In this document: positions 8,056-15,992 of the stretch, piece by piece
Numbering within the stretch: position 1 is the stretch's first letter
Layout of the letters: each line of letters starts with the position of its first letter
Assembly (NCBI GenBank): GCA_000752035.1
Contig: CCFE01000012.1
Location: 2,781-43,447 of the forward strand
DNA from: Bacillus rubiinfantis
Lineage (GTDB): Bacteria; Bacillota; Bacilli; Bacillales; Cytobacillaceae
Direction of reading: 5' to 3'
DNA length: 40,667 nucleotides
Notes under the pieces: model-generated
What the model saw: only the letters and a program-made list of their open reading frames with translations
Database searches by the model: none
Told to the model about the DNA's origin: nothing
Position numbers and translations under genes: made by a program

Positions 8056-8134
8056 TTTCATCACCTCAGCAACCATTGTGAACAGATAAGTAGAATTATA
8101 TACACTGGCTGTGAAATATTTTTTTAAAAATCTT

Positions 8135-8163
8135 ATCTTTCGACAGTAGTTATGTTTTTATGC
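8135..8163 (-). promoter_or_regulatory. Candidate SigF promoter of spoIIQ
   Basis: On the minus strand GCATA (-35-like) is followed after 14 bases by GTCGAAAGAT (-10-like), about 80 bp before the spoIIQ start. It resembles the forespore SigF pattern GYATA-N15-GGnnAnAnT with mismatches. SigF control is known for B. subtilis spoIIQ; the site here is an inference. Confidence 0.3.
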
Positions 8164-8205
8164 ATGTTTTTTTGAAAAATTTTCTTCAGCAAGGGGGTCC
8201 TTTTT

Positions 8206-8652
8206 ATGAAAAATTGTTTGAAGTGGGGGATACGAGTACTGCCCCTGTTCTATATGGCGGCGATTTGGATACAGTCGAGCTTACCGGCCGATCACTTTGT
8301 GGCACTGCCAGATTCGGCTCTGGACCACACTATTAAAGAATCGCTCCATTTGGTGGAGTTTGCCATTTTGTATGTGCTGCTGGTGCTAGCCTTATTAACT
8401 CGGCGGCGCACCTTTACTCCGGGATGGAATTTTGCCTGCGCCCTGTTTGCTGCTTTCTATGGCATCAGTGATGAAATTCATCAATCATTCTATCCCTACC
8501 GCTCGGCTTCCCTTTTTGACTTGGTAAAAGATTTTGTTGGGATTGCTGTGTGTTTTTATTGTATTCGCGGGGCCTTGTTTCAAGGGAAATTCCTGCGGCT
8601 GGCTAAGGTCCTTCGCCGGGTGCGAGGGCTTGGGGAGCTGTCGGGAAAGTAG
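8206..8652 (+). CDS. VanZ family membrane protein (YwnJ-like)
   Basis: A 148-residue integral membrane protein with about four hydrophobic segments. The VanZ signature is clear: KESLHLVEFAILYVLL, then GISDEIHQSFYPYRSASLFD and LVKDFVGIAV. VanZ proteins are linked to teicoplanin resistance in enterococci; the role of the chromosomal Bacillus versions is unknown. B. subtilis has a VanZ-like gene (ywnJ) at the same place between spoIIQ and spoIID. It is divergent from spoIIQ. AAGGGGG lies about 8 bases upstream of the ATG. The last 25 residues are basic and unusual in composition. Confidence 0.88.
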   Translation: MKNCLKWGIRVLPLFYMAAIWIQSSLPADHFVALPDSALDHTIKESLHLVEFAILYVLLVLALLTRRRTFTPGWNFACALFAAFYGISDEIHQSFYPYRSASLFDLVKDFVGIAVCFYCIRGALFQGKFLRLAKVLRRVRGLGELSGK

Positions 8653-8701
8653 TGTAGGTGGAATCGGTGAATGGTTTCTTTCGGGGTGGGTGTCAATTGC
8701 C

Positions 8702-8962
8702 TTTATTGGTGACCCTGGCACGCTTTTTCCGAGGGGCCACGGGCGCCTAGCGAGTCCATTGCCGTCCCTAGCACACTCTTCCCTGGGGCCACGGGCGCCT
8801 AGCGATTCCATTGCCGTCCCTAGCACACTCTTCCCTGGGGGCGCGGGCGCCTAGCGAGTCGATTGGTGACCCTTCCTCACTTTTGCTCTGTTGCGCGGGC
8901 GCCAAGTTTACCGATTGGCTACTCTGGTCCTGCTTTTTCCAGTGATGCGAGCGCCTATTCTC
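8702..8962. repeat. 52-bp tandem array, GC-rich
   Basis: GGGCGCC-type anchors lie at 8741, 8793, 8845, 8897 and 8949, each exactly 52 bp apart. The middle three units are most alike (CGGGCGCCTAGCGA..., CCCTAGCACACTCTTCCCTG); the outer ones are degenerate. The array is GC-richer than the neighbouring genes and fills the gap between two convergent genes. Apart from the GGCGCC core I see no convincing inverted repeat. Confidence 0.9.
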
Positions 8963-8971
8963 AAGAAAGTC

Positions 8972-8996
8972 AAAAAGCCAGGCGTTTAGCCTGGCT
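8972..8996 (-). terminator. Intrinsic terminator of spoIID
   Basis: On the minus strand AGCCAGGC, loop TAAAC, GCCTGGCT, then a T-run. It lies 45 bp after the spoIID stop. The stem is the same as that of the upp terminator at 36.6 kb. Confidence 0.8.
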
Positions 8997-9040
8997 CAAG
9001 TAATTTTGGGATTTCCTTTGCACCCCACGAATTCCAACTA

Positions 9041-10078
9041 TTATTTCCTCGCTGTCACGGTGGCGAGAATTCTTTCGGCGGAGGTAATTTGTACCCCTTT
9101 GTAGTAATGCTTTACAATATCCTTATAGTTTTTGCCTTCAGCGGCCATTCCGTTTGCACCGTACTGGCTCATACCGACGCCGTGTCCGAAGCCTTTTGTT
9201 GTAATCACAATGCTATCACCCTGCCGCTGCCACGAAAAATCGGTTGATCGCAAATCAAGTTTTTCGCGAATTTCCTTGCCAGTTAAAATTTTTCCATTAA
9301 AACTGACTTTGGCGACACGCTTGCCCTGCGTCCGGGCAATGATTTTTCCAATTGTCCCCCCAGAATCAAGCTTTACGCCTAGTCGAGCTTCAAATTGACT
9401 AACCGGAATTTCTGTTTTAGAAATGAACTTTTCCGTTCCTTTATCCCATGGGCTGGAGACACTTCTTAAGTATGGAATCTCTCCATCCCAGTATTCTTCA
9501 GAGTTCTCTGTGTAGCCATTACTGGTGGAAAAAAACAGGGCGTCAATTGGTTTATTATTATAGGTTAAAATTTGCCCGCTCGTTTCGCGGACTGCTGTTA
9601 CTACTTTTTTCTTCTTCCAAGTATAATCCTTGCCCCAATCTCTCCGCTGTTCGGCGTCATTCTTATACACCTGATGGAGCTGGGTGTCGGTGACGGTTGC
9701 GCCTTTGGGTACACCTAACTGATCCTTGTTTGCCAACCGATTGACAATATAGGTTCGTGCAGCGAGGGCTTGGGCTTTGAGTGCTTCTTCGTTAAAATCA
9801 GCTGGCATTTCCGATGCAACGACGCCAACAAGGTAATCTTCCAGTTCAACTTTTTCAATGGTTGACTTGGCTGAACGAAAAACGGCAACCTCAACTGCAG
9901 GGTCTTTCGTGGTCGTTGAGACCGTTTTGCTGGCTGTCCGCTCTTTGGCGCTGAGATCCTCTCCTAATTTGCCGCTTGCCTTCCCGTCGGAAAAGGGGAG
10001 GACGAGGACTGCTGGAATTACTAGAGTTAAGGCAAAAAGAATAGTAGCTAGTACGATGAGTGGTTTGAATTTGTTCAT
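9041..10078 (-). CDS. spoIID: Stage II sporulation protein D, lytic transglycosylase
   Basis: SpoIID is a membrane-anchored peptidoglycan lytic enzyme of the DMP engulfment machine (SpoIID-M-P), made in the mother cell. The 345-residue product starts MNKFKPLIVLATILFALTLV, one membrane anchor. It then shows the SpoIID domain: EDYLVGVVASEMPADFNEEA with the catalytic-type Glu in SEMP, KAQALAARTYI, and the C-terminal TTKGFGHGVGMSQYGANGMA. The ATG at 10078 has GGAGG 7 bases upstream. An in-frame start at 10144 exists but would place its extension inside the predicted SigE promoter region. Own promoter and terminator suggest a single-gene unit. Confidence 0.95.
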   Translation of the reverse strand: MNKFKPLIVLATILFALTLVIPAVLVLPFSDGKASGKLGEDLSAKERTASKTVSTTTKDPAVEVAVFRSAKSTIEKVELEDYLVGVVASEMPADFNEEALKAQALAARTYIVNRLANKDQLGVPKGATVTDTQLHQVYKNDAEQRRDWGKDYTWKKKKVVTAVRETSGQILTYNNKPIDALFFSTSNGYTENSEEYWDGEIPYLRSVSSPWDKGTEKFISKTEIPVSQFEARLGVKLDSGGTIGKIIARTQGKRVAKVSFNGKILTGKEIREKLDLRSTDFSWQRQGDSIVITTKGFGHGVGMSQYGANGMAAEGKNYKDIVKHYYKGVQITSAERILATVTARK

Positions 10079-10137
10079 GAATGTGCCTCCAGTTTGTCTA
10101 TTTACAACCGGAACGACCTGCCCGGATGCCTCACAAT

Positions 10138-10169
10138 AAAACATATGGACAAGGACAAGCAGTTATGAC
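10138..10169 (-). promoter_or_regulatory. Candidate SigE promoter of spoIID
   Basis: On the minus strand GTCATAACT (-35), 13 bases, then CATATGTTTT (-10), close to the SigE pattern (GTCATATT-N13/14-CATACAHT). It ends about 60 bp before the spoIID start. SigE control of spoIID is established in B. subtilis. Confidence 0.6.
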
Positions 10170-10249
10170 AAGTTTTTTACTGTATATGCACTATTCACTC
10201 ATTTGAGAATTGAGACGAGGTTTGCATTGTTATGGGGACTTTTCCTGTT

Positions 10250-10445
10250 TGGCCTGGCACCCTTTTGTCCTCATATACCGGTTATGAGAACTGGCTCTCC
10301 TCAGAATCGCTCCTTTTTGTTCTCATGAACCCGTTATGAGACTCGTCGCGCTCCATCTGGCACCTTTTTGTCCTCATAAACCCGCTATTAGGACTTTTTT
10401 GGCACAGCGTATGCCTTTACTGTTCTCAAGGACTGGCCTGCTATG
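10250..10445. repeat. 52-bp tandem array with CTCATA/TATGAG dyad
   Basis: Four degenerate units with cores at 10270, 10322, 10373 and 10425 (52, 51 and 52 bp apart). The core in unit 2 is CTCATGAACCCGTTATGAG, an inverted repeat. It is preceded by GGCACC(T)TTTTGTC in units 1 and 3. It fills the gap between the spoIID promoter and the murAA terminator; no gene is seen. Confidence 0.85.
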
Positions 10446-10467
10446 AATCCTGCCCAAAAAATCCTCA

Positions 10468-10502
10468 CAAAAAAACAGGACCTGCTTTGGACCAGGCCCT
10501 GT
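10468..10502 (-). terminator. Intrinsic terminator of murAA
   Basis: On the minus strand ACAGGGCCTG, short loop, CAGGTCCTGT, then seven T. It lies 30 bp after the murAA stop and may end the ywmB-murAA transcript. Confidence 0.85.
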
Positions 10503-10531
10503 TGCTTTGGTTGTTTTGTTGTTGGATTTGT

Positions 10532-11842
10532 TTATGCGTTTAGATCGGAAACGTATTTTGGATAGTCGACGAAGATTTCTTCTGCTTCTTTTACACGTTC
10601 GATGTCCGCGCCTAAGGCGGCTAGCTTTTCGTGGAAGTTGACATATCCACGGTCTAGATGTTTCAACTCAGTTACACGTGTTACACCATCAGCAACAAGC
10701 CCGGTCAGAATTAGGGCAGCCGCGGCCCGAAGGTCGGTTGCTGACACCTCTGCGCCTTGTAAATTGGAAGGACCATTTAAAATGACGGAACGGCCTTCAA
10801 TTTTGATATCGGCATTCATTCGACGAAATTCCTCTACATGCATAAAGCGATTTTCAAAGACAGTTTCTGTAATCATTGAAGTTCCTTCTGCCCGAAGCAA
10901 TAACGCCATCATTTGCGATTGCATATCAGTTGGGAAGCCTGGATGCGGCATTGTTTTAATGTCGACAGCCTTTAAATGTTCCGGACCGATGACCCGAACG
11001 CCATCCTCTTCTTCCATAATCGTGACTCCCATTTCCTCCATTTTTGCAATCAATGAAGAAATATGCTCAGGAACAGCTCCTTTTACGAGCACATTTCCGC
11101 CAGTAATCGCAGCGGCTACCATGAAAGTACCTGCTTCGATTCGGTCAGGGATAATGTTATGGTCGGCACCAAATAACATCTCAACGCCTTCAATTCGCAA
11201 TGTTCCAGTGCCGGCTCCTTTCACGCGAGCCCCCATTTTATTCAAGAAATTAGCTAAATCGACAATTTCTGGTTCTTTTGCGACGTTTTCGATAATTGTT
11301 GTTCCCTCGGCAAGGGTTGCCGCCATCATAATATTTTCGGTTGCGCCCACACTCGGGAAATCCAAATAAATTTTTGCTCCACGCAGGCGGCCATTTACTT
11401 CTGCTTCAATAAAACCATTACCTACTTTGACCTGCGCACCCATTGCTTCAAAGCCTTTGAGGTGCTGGTCAATTGGCCGTGAACCAATGGCACAGCCACC
11501 AGGCAAAGCGACCCGGGCGCGACCATTGCGTGCCAGTAGTGAGCCCATGACAAGTACAGATGCGCGCATTTTTCGAACATATTCGAATGGCGCTTCTTCT
11601 TTCAACACTCTTGATGCATCAACAACAACTGTATTATTTGCAAAATTGACATCTGCATTTAAGTTGCGTAATACTTCATTAATTGTGTATACATCGGAGA
11701 GTGTAGGTACATCACGTATTACACTTTTTCCGTCACTTGCTAATAATGTTGCAGCGATAACAGGCAGGACGGCGTTTTTTGCGCCTTCAACTTTTACCGT
11801 TCCATACAGCCTTTTTCCGCCGCGGACGATGATCTTTTCCAA
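10532..11842 (-). CDS. murAA: UDP-N-acetylglucosamine 1-carboxyvinyltransferase MurAA
   Basis: This enzyme transfers enolpyruvate from PEP to UDP-GlcNAc, the first committed step of peptidoglycan synthesis, in the cytosol. The 436-residue product has Lys22 in VEGAKNAVLPV and the PEP/fosfomycin-reactive Cys117 in ALPGGCAIGSRPID. The start codon is TTG, preceded by GGAGGGG about 8 bases upstream. The gene lies 32 bp downstream of ywmB, so the two are probably co-transcribed. Position between ywmB and spoIID matches B. subtilis murAA rather than the paralogue murAB. Confidence 0.97.
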   Translation of the reverse strand: MEKIIVRGGKRLYGTVKVEGAKNAVLPVIAATLLASDGKSVIRDVPTLSDVYTINEVLRNLNADVNFANNTVVVDASRVLKEEAPFEYVRKMRASVLVMGSLLARNGRARVALPGGCAIGSRPIDQHLKGFEAMGAQVKVGNGFIEAEVNGRLRGAKIYLDFPSVGATENIMMAATLAEGTTIIENVAKEPEIVDLANFLNKMGARVKGAGTGTLRIEGVEMLFGADHNIIPDRIEAGTFMVAAAITGGNVLVKGAVPEHISSLIAKMEEMGVTIMEEEDGVRVIGPEHLKAVDIKTMPHPGFPTDMQSQMMALLLRAEGTSMITETVFENRFMHVEEFRRMNADIKIEGRSVILNGPSNLQGAEVSATDLRAAAALILTGLVADGVTRVTELKHLDRGYVNFHEKLAALGADIERVKEAEEIFVDYPKYVSDLNA

Positions 11843-11874
11843 GAGTATTCCCCTCCGCGTCCATTTTCTCTATA

Positions 11875-12675
11875 TTAATATTCAATCGTAATTACAGGTG
11901 TTCCTACGATAATGGTTGTCCCAGCGCCCAATCGTTCCGAACGCACGCCAATTTGCAAATTAATTTTATCAACGTAATGTGCAAACAGCGGCGATGCGGC
12001 TGAAACGGACAAAAAGTTCTCCTCTTTTAAGGACTCCACTTCTTTTGCGTTAAATTTTTTTAAAATTCCATTGACTGTTTCAGATAAAGACGTATCAATC
12101 TTATCACTGACAACGCCTTTCATACAAGAGAAAAATGTAGGTTTTCCCCGAAAGATGTCAGATAGTTTCTGGTTAAATTCGGCAGCAGTAAAAAGGGATT
12201 TCGTTGACGTATTCCACTGTTTTCCGCTCACACGATATATTATATACGCATCAATAGGTTGCTTTGTGTGGGTTGCCATAATTTGAAGCATTTCATTGTG
12301 GTGTTGAGATATTGGAGATACTGCTGTGATTTCCGTTGAATGACTGGAATTCTTCACATTCCAGTCCCATTCTGGGAATTCTTGTTGAAGCCTATCTGCG
12401 TATTCCTGAACCTCTTTGTCACTGTTGAATGTTACTTGTTCCCGTGCATAAAACGACCATTCCTTGAGCAAAATAGGTTCGGCATGGAGTTTTTCAGCGA
12501 TCCTTACCAAGTCCTGGACGTCATCAGCGGGAAAAAGTGTCCCATTCCCTGTTTGGGCTGTTTTGGGTTTTAACAGATCCAAATCCTCGACTGCCTCGAT
12601 GTGCTGGTTTCCCATCACAACCAAAAATGTACTTATTATCGTTATCAGACATAAAAAAAATGTACGATTTCTCAT
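11875..12675 (-). CDS. ywmB: YwmB family secreted protein
   Basis: A 266-residue protein with an N-terminal signal peptide or anchor (MRNRTFFLCLITIISTFLVVM) and a mature region with no known catalytic motif (YRVSGKQWN, ending RLGAGTTIIVGTPVITIEY). The family is annotated in databases as YwmB, with a TATA-box-binding-protein-like fold; its role is unknown. Being exported, it is unlikely to bind DNA. GGGGGAGAAGAG precedes the ATG. The order ywzB-ywmB-murAA is the Bacillus order. Confidence 0.85.
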   Translation of the reverse strand: MRNRTFFLCLITIISTFLVVMGNQHIEAVEDLDLLKPKTAQTGNGTLFPADDVQDLVRIAEKLHAEPILLKEWSFYAREQVTFNSDKEVQEYADRLQQEFPEWDWNVKNSSHSTEITAVSPISQHHNEMLQIMATHTKQPIDAYIIYRVSGKQWNTSTKSLFTAAEFNQKLSDIFRGKPTFFSCMKGVVSDKIDTSLSETVNGILKKFNAKEVESLKEENFLSVSAASPLFAHYVDKINLQIGVRSERLGAGTTIIVGTPVITIEY

Positions 12676-13007
12676 CTCTTCTCCCCCTTACTACCATTGT
12701 TTCCAAGGAGGAAGAGAGCATACTTGGGAATTATCGTCACTTTTTGACAACAGCACTATTCTATTTTCTAAAATGTAATACGTCTGACCAATCCTCAATG
12801 TTAAAAATCTAACCCTTTATTATTATGTAAAGAGCTCAAACACGCTATCATGGCCAAAAATCAAGAAATTTTCTCAAAATCACCAGACTTCTTGCAGCAA
12901 AAATTTTTCCACACAAAAATGATTGTACTCAATTTTTGCAGAAATGGGAACACGTACTAAGACCTAAATTTTTTCCAATTTCGCTGTTTTTTCGAGACAT
13001 GCTGCCG
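12676..13007. other. Gene-free gap between ywzB and ywmB
   Basis: 332 AT-rich bases with no supported gene, repeat or strong hairpin. A weak SigA-like candidate on the minus strand is TTCCCA-N17-TACAAT at about 12927-12955, which could serve ywmB-murAA. Confidence 0.4.
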
Positions 13008-13244
13008 TTATTGAAGAATTAGCGGCAATTGTCTGGACCATTGCAAATAATCAAGGAAAAAATTACTAACAGATGATCCAATGAATATGGCTAATAATAT
13101 GTATAGCAAGCGCGCCTGAAAAATTCGGTTAGGCCGCAGCATTTTCTCTAAATTGATTGCTTGCAACGCCCACCAGGAAATAGCGATAAACACAAGATGG
13201 GACAAGATGCTGACAAGCGCAATTTGACCGAAGTCATTGATCAT
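13008..13244 (-). CDS. ywzB: DUF1146 family membrane protein YwzB
   Basis: A 78-residue protein, MINDFGQIALVSILSHLV..., with two membrane helices (about 8-28 and 44-66) separated by ALQAINLEKMLRPNR, typical of DUF1146/YwzB. Function unknown. The ATG at 13244 is preceded by AAAGGAGGTAG, an almost perfect ribosome binding site, so a longer in-frame reading from 13334 is not needed. In Bacillus it usually lies close to the ATP synthase operon; here the nuo operon and a DUF4405 gene intervene. Confidence 0.88.
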   Translation of the reverse strand: MINDFGQIALVSILSHLVFIAISWWALQAINLEKMLRPNRIFQARLLYILLAIFIGSSVSNFFLDYLQWSRQLPLILQ

Positions 13245-13468
13245 TCTGCTACCTCCTTTTCCCTCATCCATTCTATCATATAGACGGACAAAAGTCCTCG
13301 AAGTTTCCTTTTTGACCAATTTCCGAAAATTCAAAAAAAACAGACGCGAGAGAAAATTCGTTTTGCTGACAGAAACAAAGACTGCCTAGAATATCATTGT
13401 CTGCATTTAGCTGACTTTTAGACAGTCAACACTTCCACCTTATTCTGCTTCAACGGCAAATAGACGTA

Positions 13469-13507
13469 AAAAAAAACGGCTCAGTTTTCGAGCTGAGCCG
13501 TTTTTTT
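13469..13507. terminator. Strong bidirectional terminator
   Basis: CGGCTCAG, an 8-base loop and CTGAGCCG flanked by seven or more A on the left and seven T on the right. It abuts the stop codon of the DUF4405 gene and ends its minus-strand transcript. Confidence 0.9.
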
Positions 13508-14338
13508 CTAAGAGACGAGCGGGTGACCTCCGCCGGTTTTTCTCTTTTTCCTAAAAAACCGTTTTTCTAAAAAGAATGCTGGAATGATAATCGCAGCCCA
13601 TATCGCAAAATAATTGAGCATTACGAGAAATGGGTTACTGTTGCCGCCGTGTCCTTCTTTGCCATGAAAATCGCCATCATGAACCTCTCCATTTGGCAGA
13701 CCTTGCTGGGTTATCTGCTTATTTTCCCCGCTCCATTTATTTTGATATGGTAACTGGCTGCCTTGCTCCGTTTGCACCTGTTTACTCACACTCATATTTT
13801 GTGTAGAAGTAGTAGAATACCATTGGATGCCCCCAGCCAAAATGGCAAATGACAGAACGACTGATCCAACAACACTCTTGCGCAGTTTTCCTTGCTTCGT
13901 TTTAAAGGCCTTTTTACAAATGCCCATGATCCATTGCCAATGAAGCGCAAGATGAAGACCGACTAAGGCAAGGGTTACATCGGCAAAGGTGCCATGAAGT
14001 TCACGCAGTGCATGTCCTCCTTGAATCGCGAGGCCGGGAAAAACTACTCGTGAAATGAGAATTCCGGTAATAATAATGCCCGCCATTGTTATTAACAGTA
14101 AGAGATTTAAAAGAAAACTCAAACGAGTCTTTGTCGGAAGCTTTGGATTAACTATCTTTTTCATCGTATTGACGACCCAGCGATAGTTTAAACCGATGTG
14201 TACCAAGACGGCAAAGCCGATAACCACACCGGCTATTTCATGAAACGGTAATCCTCCCAGCACTCTTGGATTCATCAGTAACACAAAGGTAATCGCCATT
14301 AAGATATCTATAATAATTTTGGTGTAATTCTTTTTCAT
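13508..14338 (-). CDS. DUF4405 membrane protein, cytochrome b561-like
   Basis: A 276-residue integral membrane protein with four helices in the first 170 residues and a fifth and sixth further on. Paired histidines sit in helices: FHEIAG and VLVHIGLNYRW, then LHGTFAD and LHLALHW, the arrangement expected for a b-type haem membrane domain. The family (DUF4405) is thought to be electron-transfer related but its partners are unknown. A Gly/His-rich loop (HDGDFHGKEGHGG) precedes the last helix. ATG 14338 is chosen over the ATG at 14356, because the latter overlaps the G-rich ribosome binding site (AATGGGGGG). It lies after the nuo terminator, so it is a separate unit. Confidence 0.75.
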   Translation of the reverse strand: MKKNYTKIIIDILMAITFVLLMNPRVLGGLPFHEIAGVVIGFAVLVHIGLNYRWVVNTMKKIVNPKLPTKTRLSFLLNLLLLITMAGIIITGILISRVVFPGLAIQGGHALRELHGTFADVTLALVGLHLALHWQWIMGICKKAFKTKQGKLRKSVVGSVVLSFAILAGGIQWYSTTSTQNMSVSKQVQTEQGSQLPYQNKWSGENKQITQQGLPNGEVHDGDFHGKEGHGGNSNPFLVMLNYFAIWAAIIIPAFFLEKRFFRKKRKTGGGHPLVS

Positions 14339-14412
14339 TGCAATATTTCCCCCCATTGGATTGTCTTACTGCTTTACAGTTTAATGGGGGAAACTTAAGA
14401 ATTCCTTAACTT

Positions 14413-14450
14413 CAAAAATAAGCCAGCTGCCTTTATTGACAGCTGGCTGG
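14413..14450 (-). terminator. Intrinsic terminator of the nuo operon
   Basis: On the minus strand AGCCAGCTG, a loop of 10, CAGCTGGCT, then TATTTTTG. It lies about 17 bp after the nuoN stop. Confidence 0.85.
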
Positions 14451-14465
14451 TTGTGGTGTCCGTTG

Positions 14466-15986
14466 TTAAGCACCCGTAAAGAAATCACCAATAATATCTA
14501 AATGGTTTTGCAAAAAGTCGAACGCGATATTTGGCATGAGGCCAAATAGGATGCTGCCGACGACTGTAATGATTAAGACGACGAGGACACCGAAGGGAAT
14601 CTCTACTTTACTCCTGTCCGCTGCTGGGCGGAAGAAGATTTGCGTCATGACACCGAAATAGTAGAAATAAGATACAACAGTAGCGGCAATCATGATCGAT
14701 GCTAGGACATAATGACTCGGTTCCGCATAGAAGGCGCCGAGGAAAATGTTTAATTTGCCGATAAATCCAGCTGTGCCCGGGAAGCCGGCCAAGGAAATTA
14801 ACAGAATTCCCATCGCTACGGCTAAAACCGGTGCACGGCGATAAAGGCCAGCAAAATCTGCTATTTTCGTCGAGCCTGCTTTCTCTGTCACGACTTGAAT
14901 CACGGCAAAGGCACCGAGGTTCATGAACAGATAAGCAAACAGATAGAACCAAACGGAATAAAACATATTTTCTGTCAGCGTCGTTAACGCGACTAATAAG
15001 TAACCAGCATGGGCAATACTGGAATAAGCAAACATCCGTTTAATATCAGATTGTTTTAGGGCAACGACGTTACCGACAATCATTGTTACAGCCGCAATGA
15101 CGGCAAGATAATCCTGCATTTCATAAAGGATTGGCATCGAGCCTTGACCATTCGTGGCCGCAAAGCCAAATACCGTTAGCAAAATGCGAATGATGATGAC
15201 AAAACCGGCTGTTTTGGAAACAACACTCAAAAATGCCGTTACCGGTGTGGCTGCCCCTTGATAAACATCCGGGGCCCACATATGGAACGGAGCCGCTGCC
15301 AGCTTAAAGGCCAAGCCGACAACAAGCATAAAGAATGCAATCGTCAATAGATAGACATGGTTGCTATTGGATAACGTCGATAATTGAACGGCCATGTCGA
15401 GAATATTTGTCGTTCCAGTTAAACCATAGATATAGCTCATCCCAAACAAGGTAATCGCCGAGGAAATACTGCCGTTGATGACATATTTCATCGCTGATTC
15501 ATTGGACTGCTTATGGAATTTGCGGATACCCGCTAATATATAGGAAGAAATCGAAAGCAATTCAAGTCCGACGTAAAGCGTGATTAAATCCCCGCTTGAT
15601 GTCATGAGCATGGCCCCGAGCAACCCCGCTAAGAACAGGTAATAAAACTCAGCTTGATAGCGTTCCACGCCATCTTTTGGCTGATAGCTGACGGCAAGGA
15701 ATAAGACCAAACCGGTTCCGCCTAGAAGCAGCAGTTTAAAGGCGAGCGCAAAACTGTCGACGCGGAAAGTATCGGCCAGTATCGACTCTACCGGCCCGCC
15801 GACCATCGCGGCTGTTGCCACCATCGCTGCAAATACGGCGGCAATGCCAATCCAGCCGATGATTTTTCGATCCATATTTTTTGGCATAAATAAATCCATT
15901 AGTACTAAAAGCGCAATCACACCAAGGATGATGAACTCCGGTGTCATGATGCTCCAGTTTATTTGTTGAAATGACTCAAGACTCAT
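14466..15986 (-). CDS. nuoN: NADH-quinone oxidoreductase subunit N
   Basis: A 506-residue antiporter-like membrane subunit of complex I that forms one of the proton channels. About 14 membrane helices. The broken-helix/Lys region is FKLAAAPFHMWAPDVYQGAA, followed by TPVTAFLSVVSKTAGF. It is the last gene of the operon. The ATG follows a GGAGG that overlaps the end of nuoM. Confidence 0.95.
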   Translation of the reverse strand: MSLESFQQINWSIMTPEFIILGVIALLVLMDLFMPKNMDRKIIGWIGIAAVFAAMVATAAMVGGPVESILADTFRVDSFALAFKLLLLGGTGLVLFLAVSYQPKDGVERYQAEFYYLFLAGLLGAMLMTSSGDLITLYVGLELLSISSYILAGIRKFHKQSNESAMKYVINGSISSAITLFGMSYIYGLTGTTNILDMAVQLSTLSNSNHVYLLTIAFFMLVVGLAFKLAAAPFHMWAPDVYQGAATPVTAFLSVVSKTAGFVIIIRILLTVFGFAATNGQGSMPILYEMQDYLAVIAAVTMIVGNVVALKQSDIKRMFAYSSIAHAGYLLVALTTLTENMFYSVWFYLFAYLFMNLGAFAVIQVVTEKAGSTKIADFAGLYRRAPVLAVAMGILLISLAGFPGTAGFIGKLNIFLGAFYAEPSHYVLASIMIAATVVSYFYYFGVMTQIFFRPAADRSKVEIPFGVLVVLIITVVGSILFGLMPNIAFDFLQNHLDIIGDFFTGA

Positions 15987-15992
15987 CCCTCA

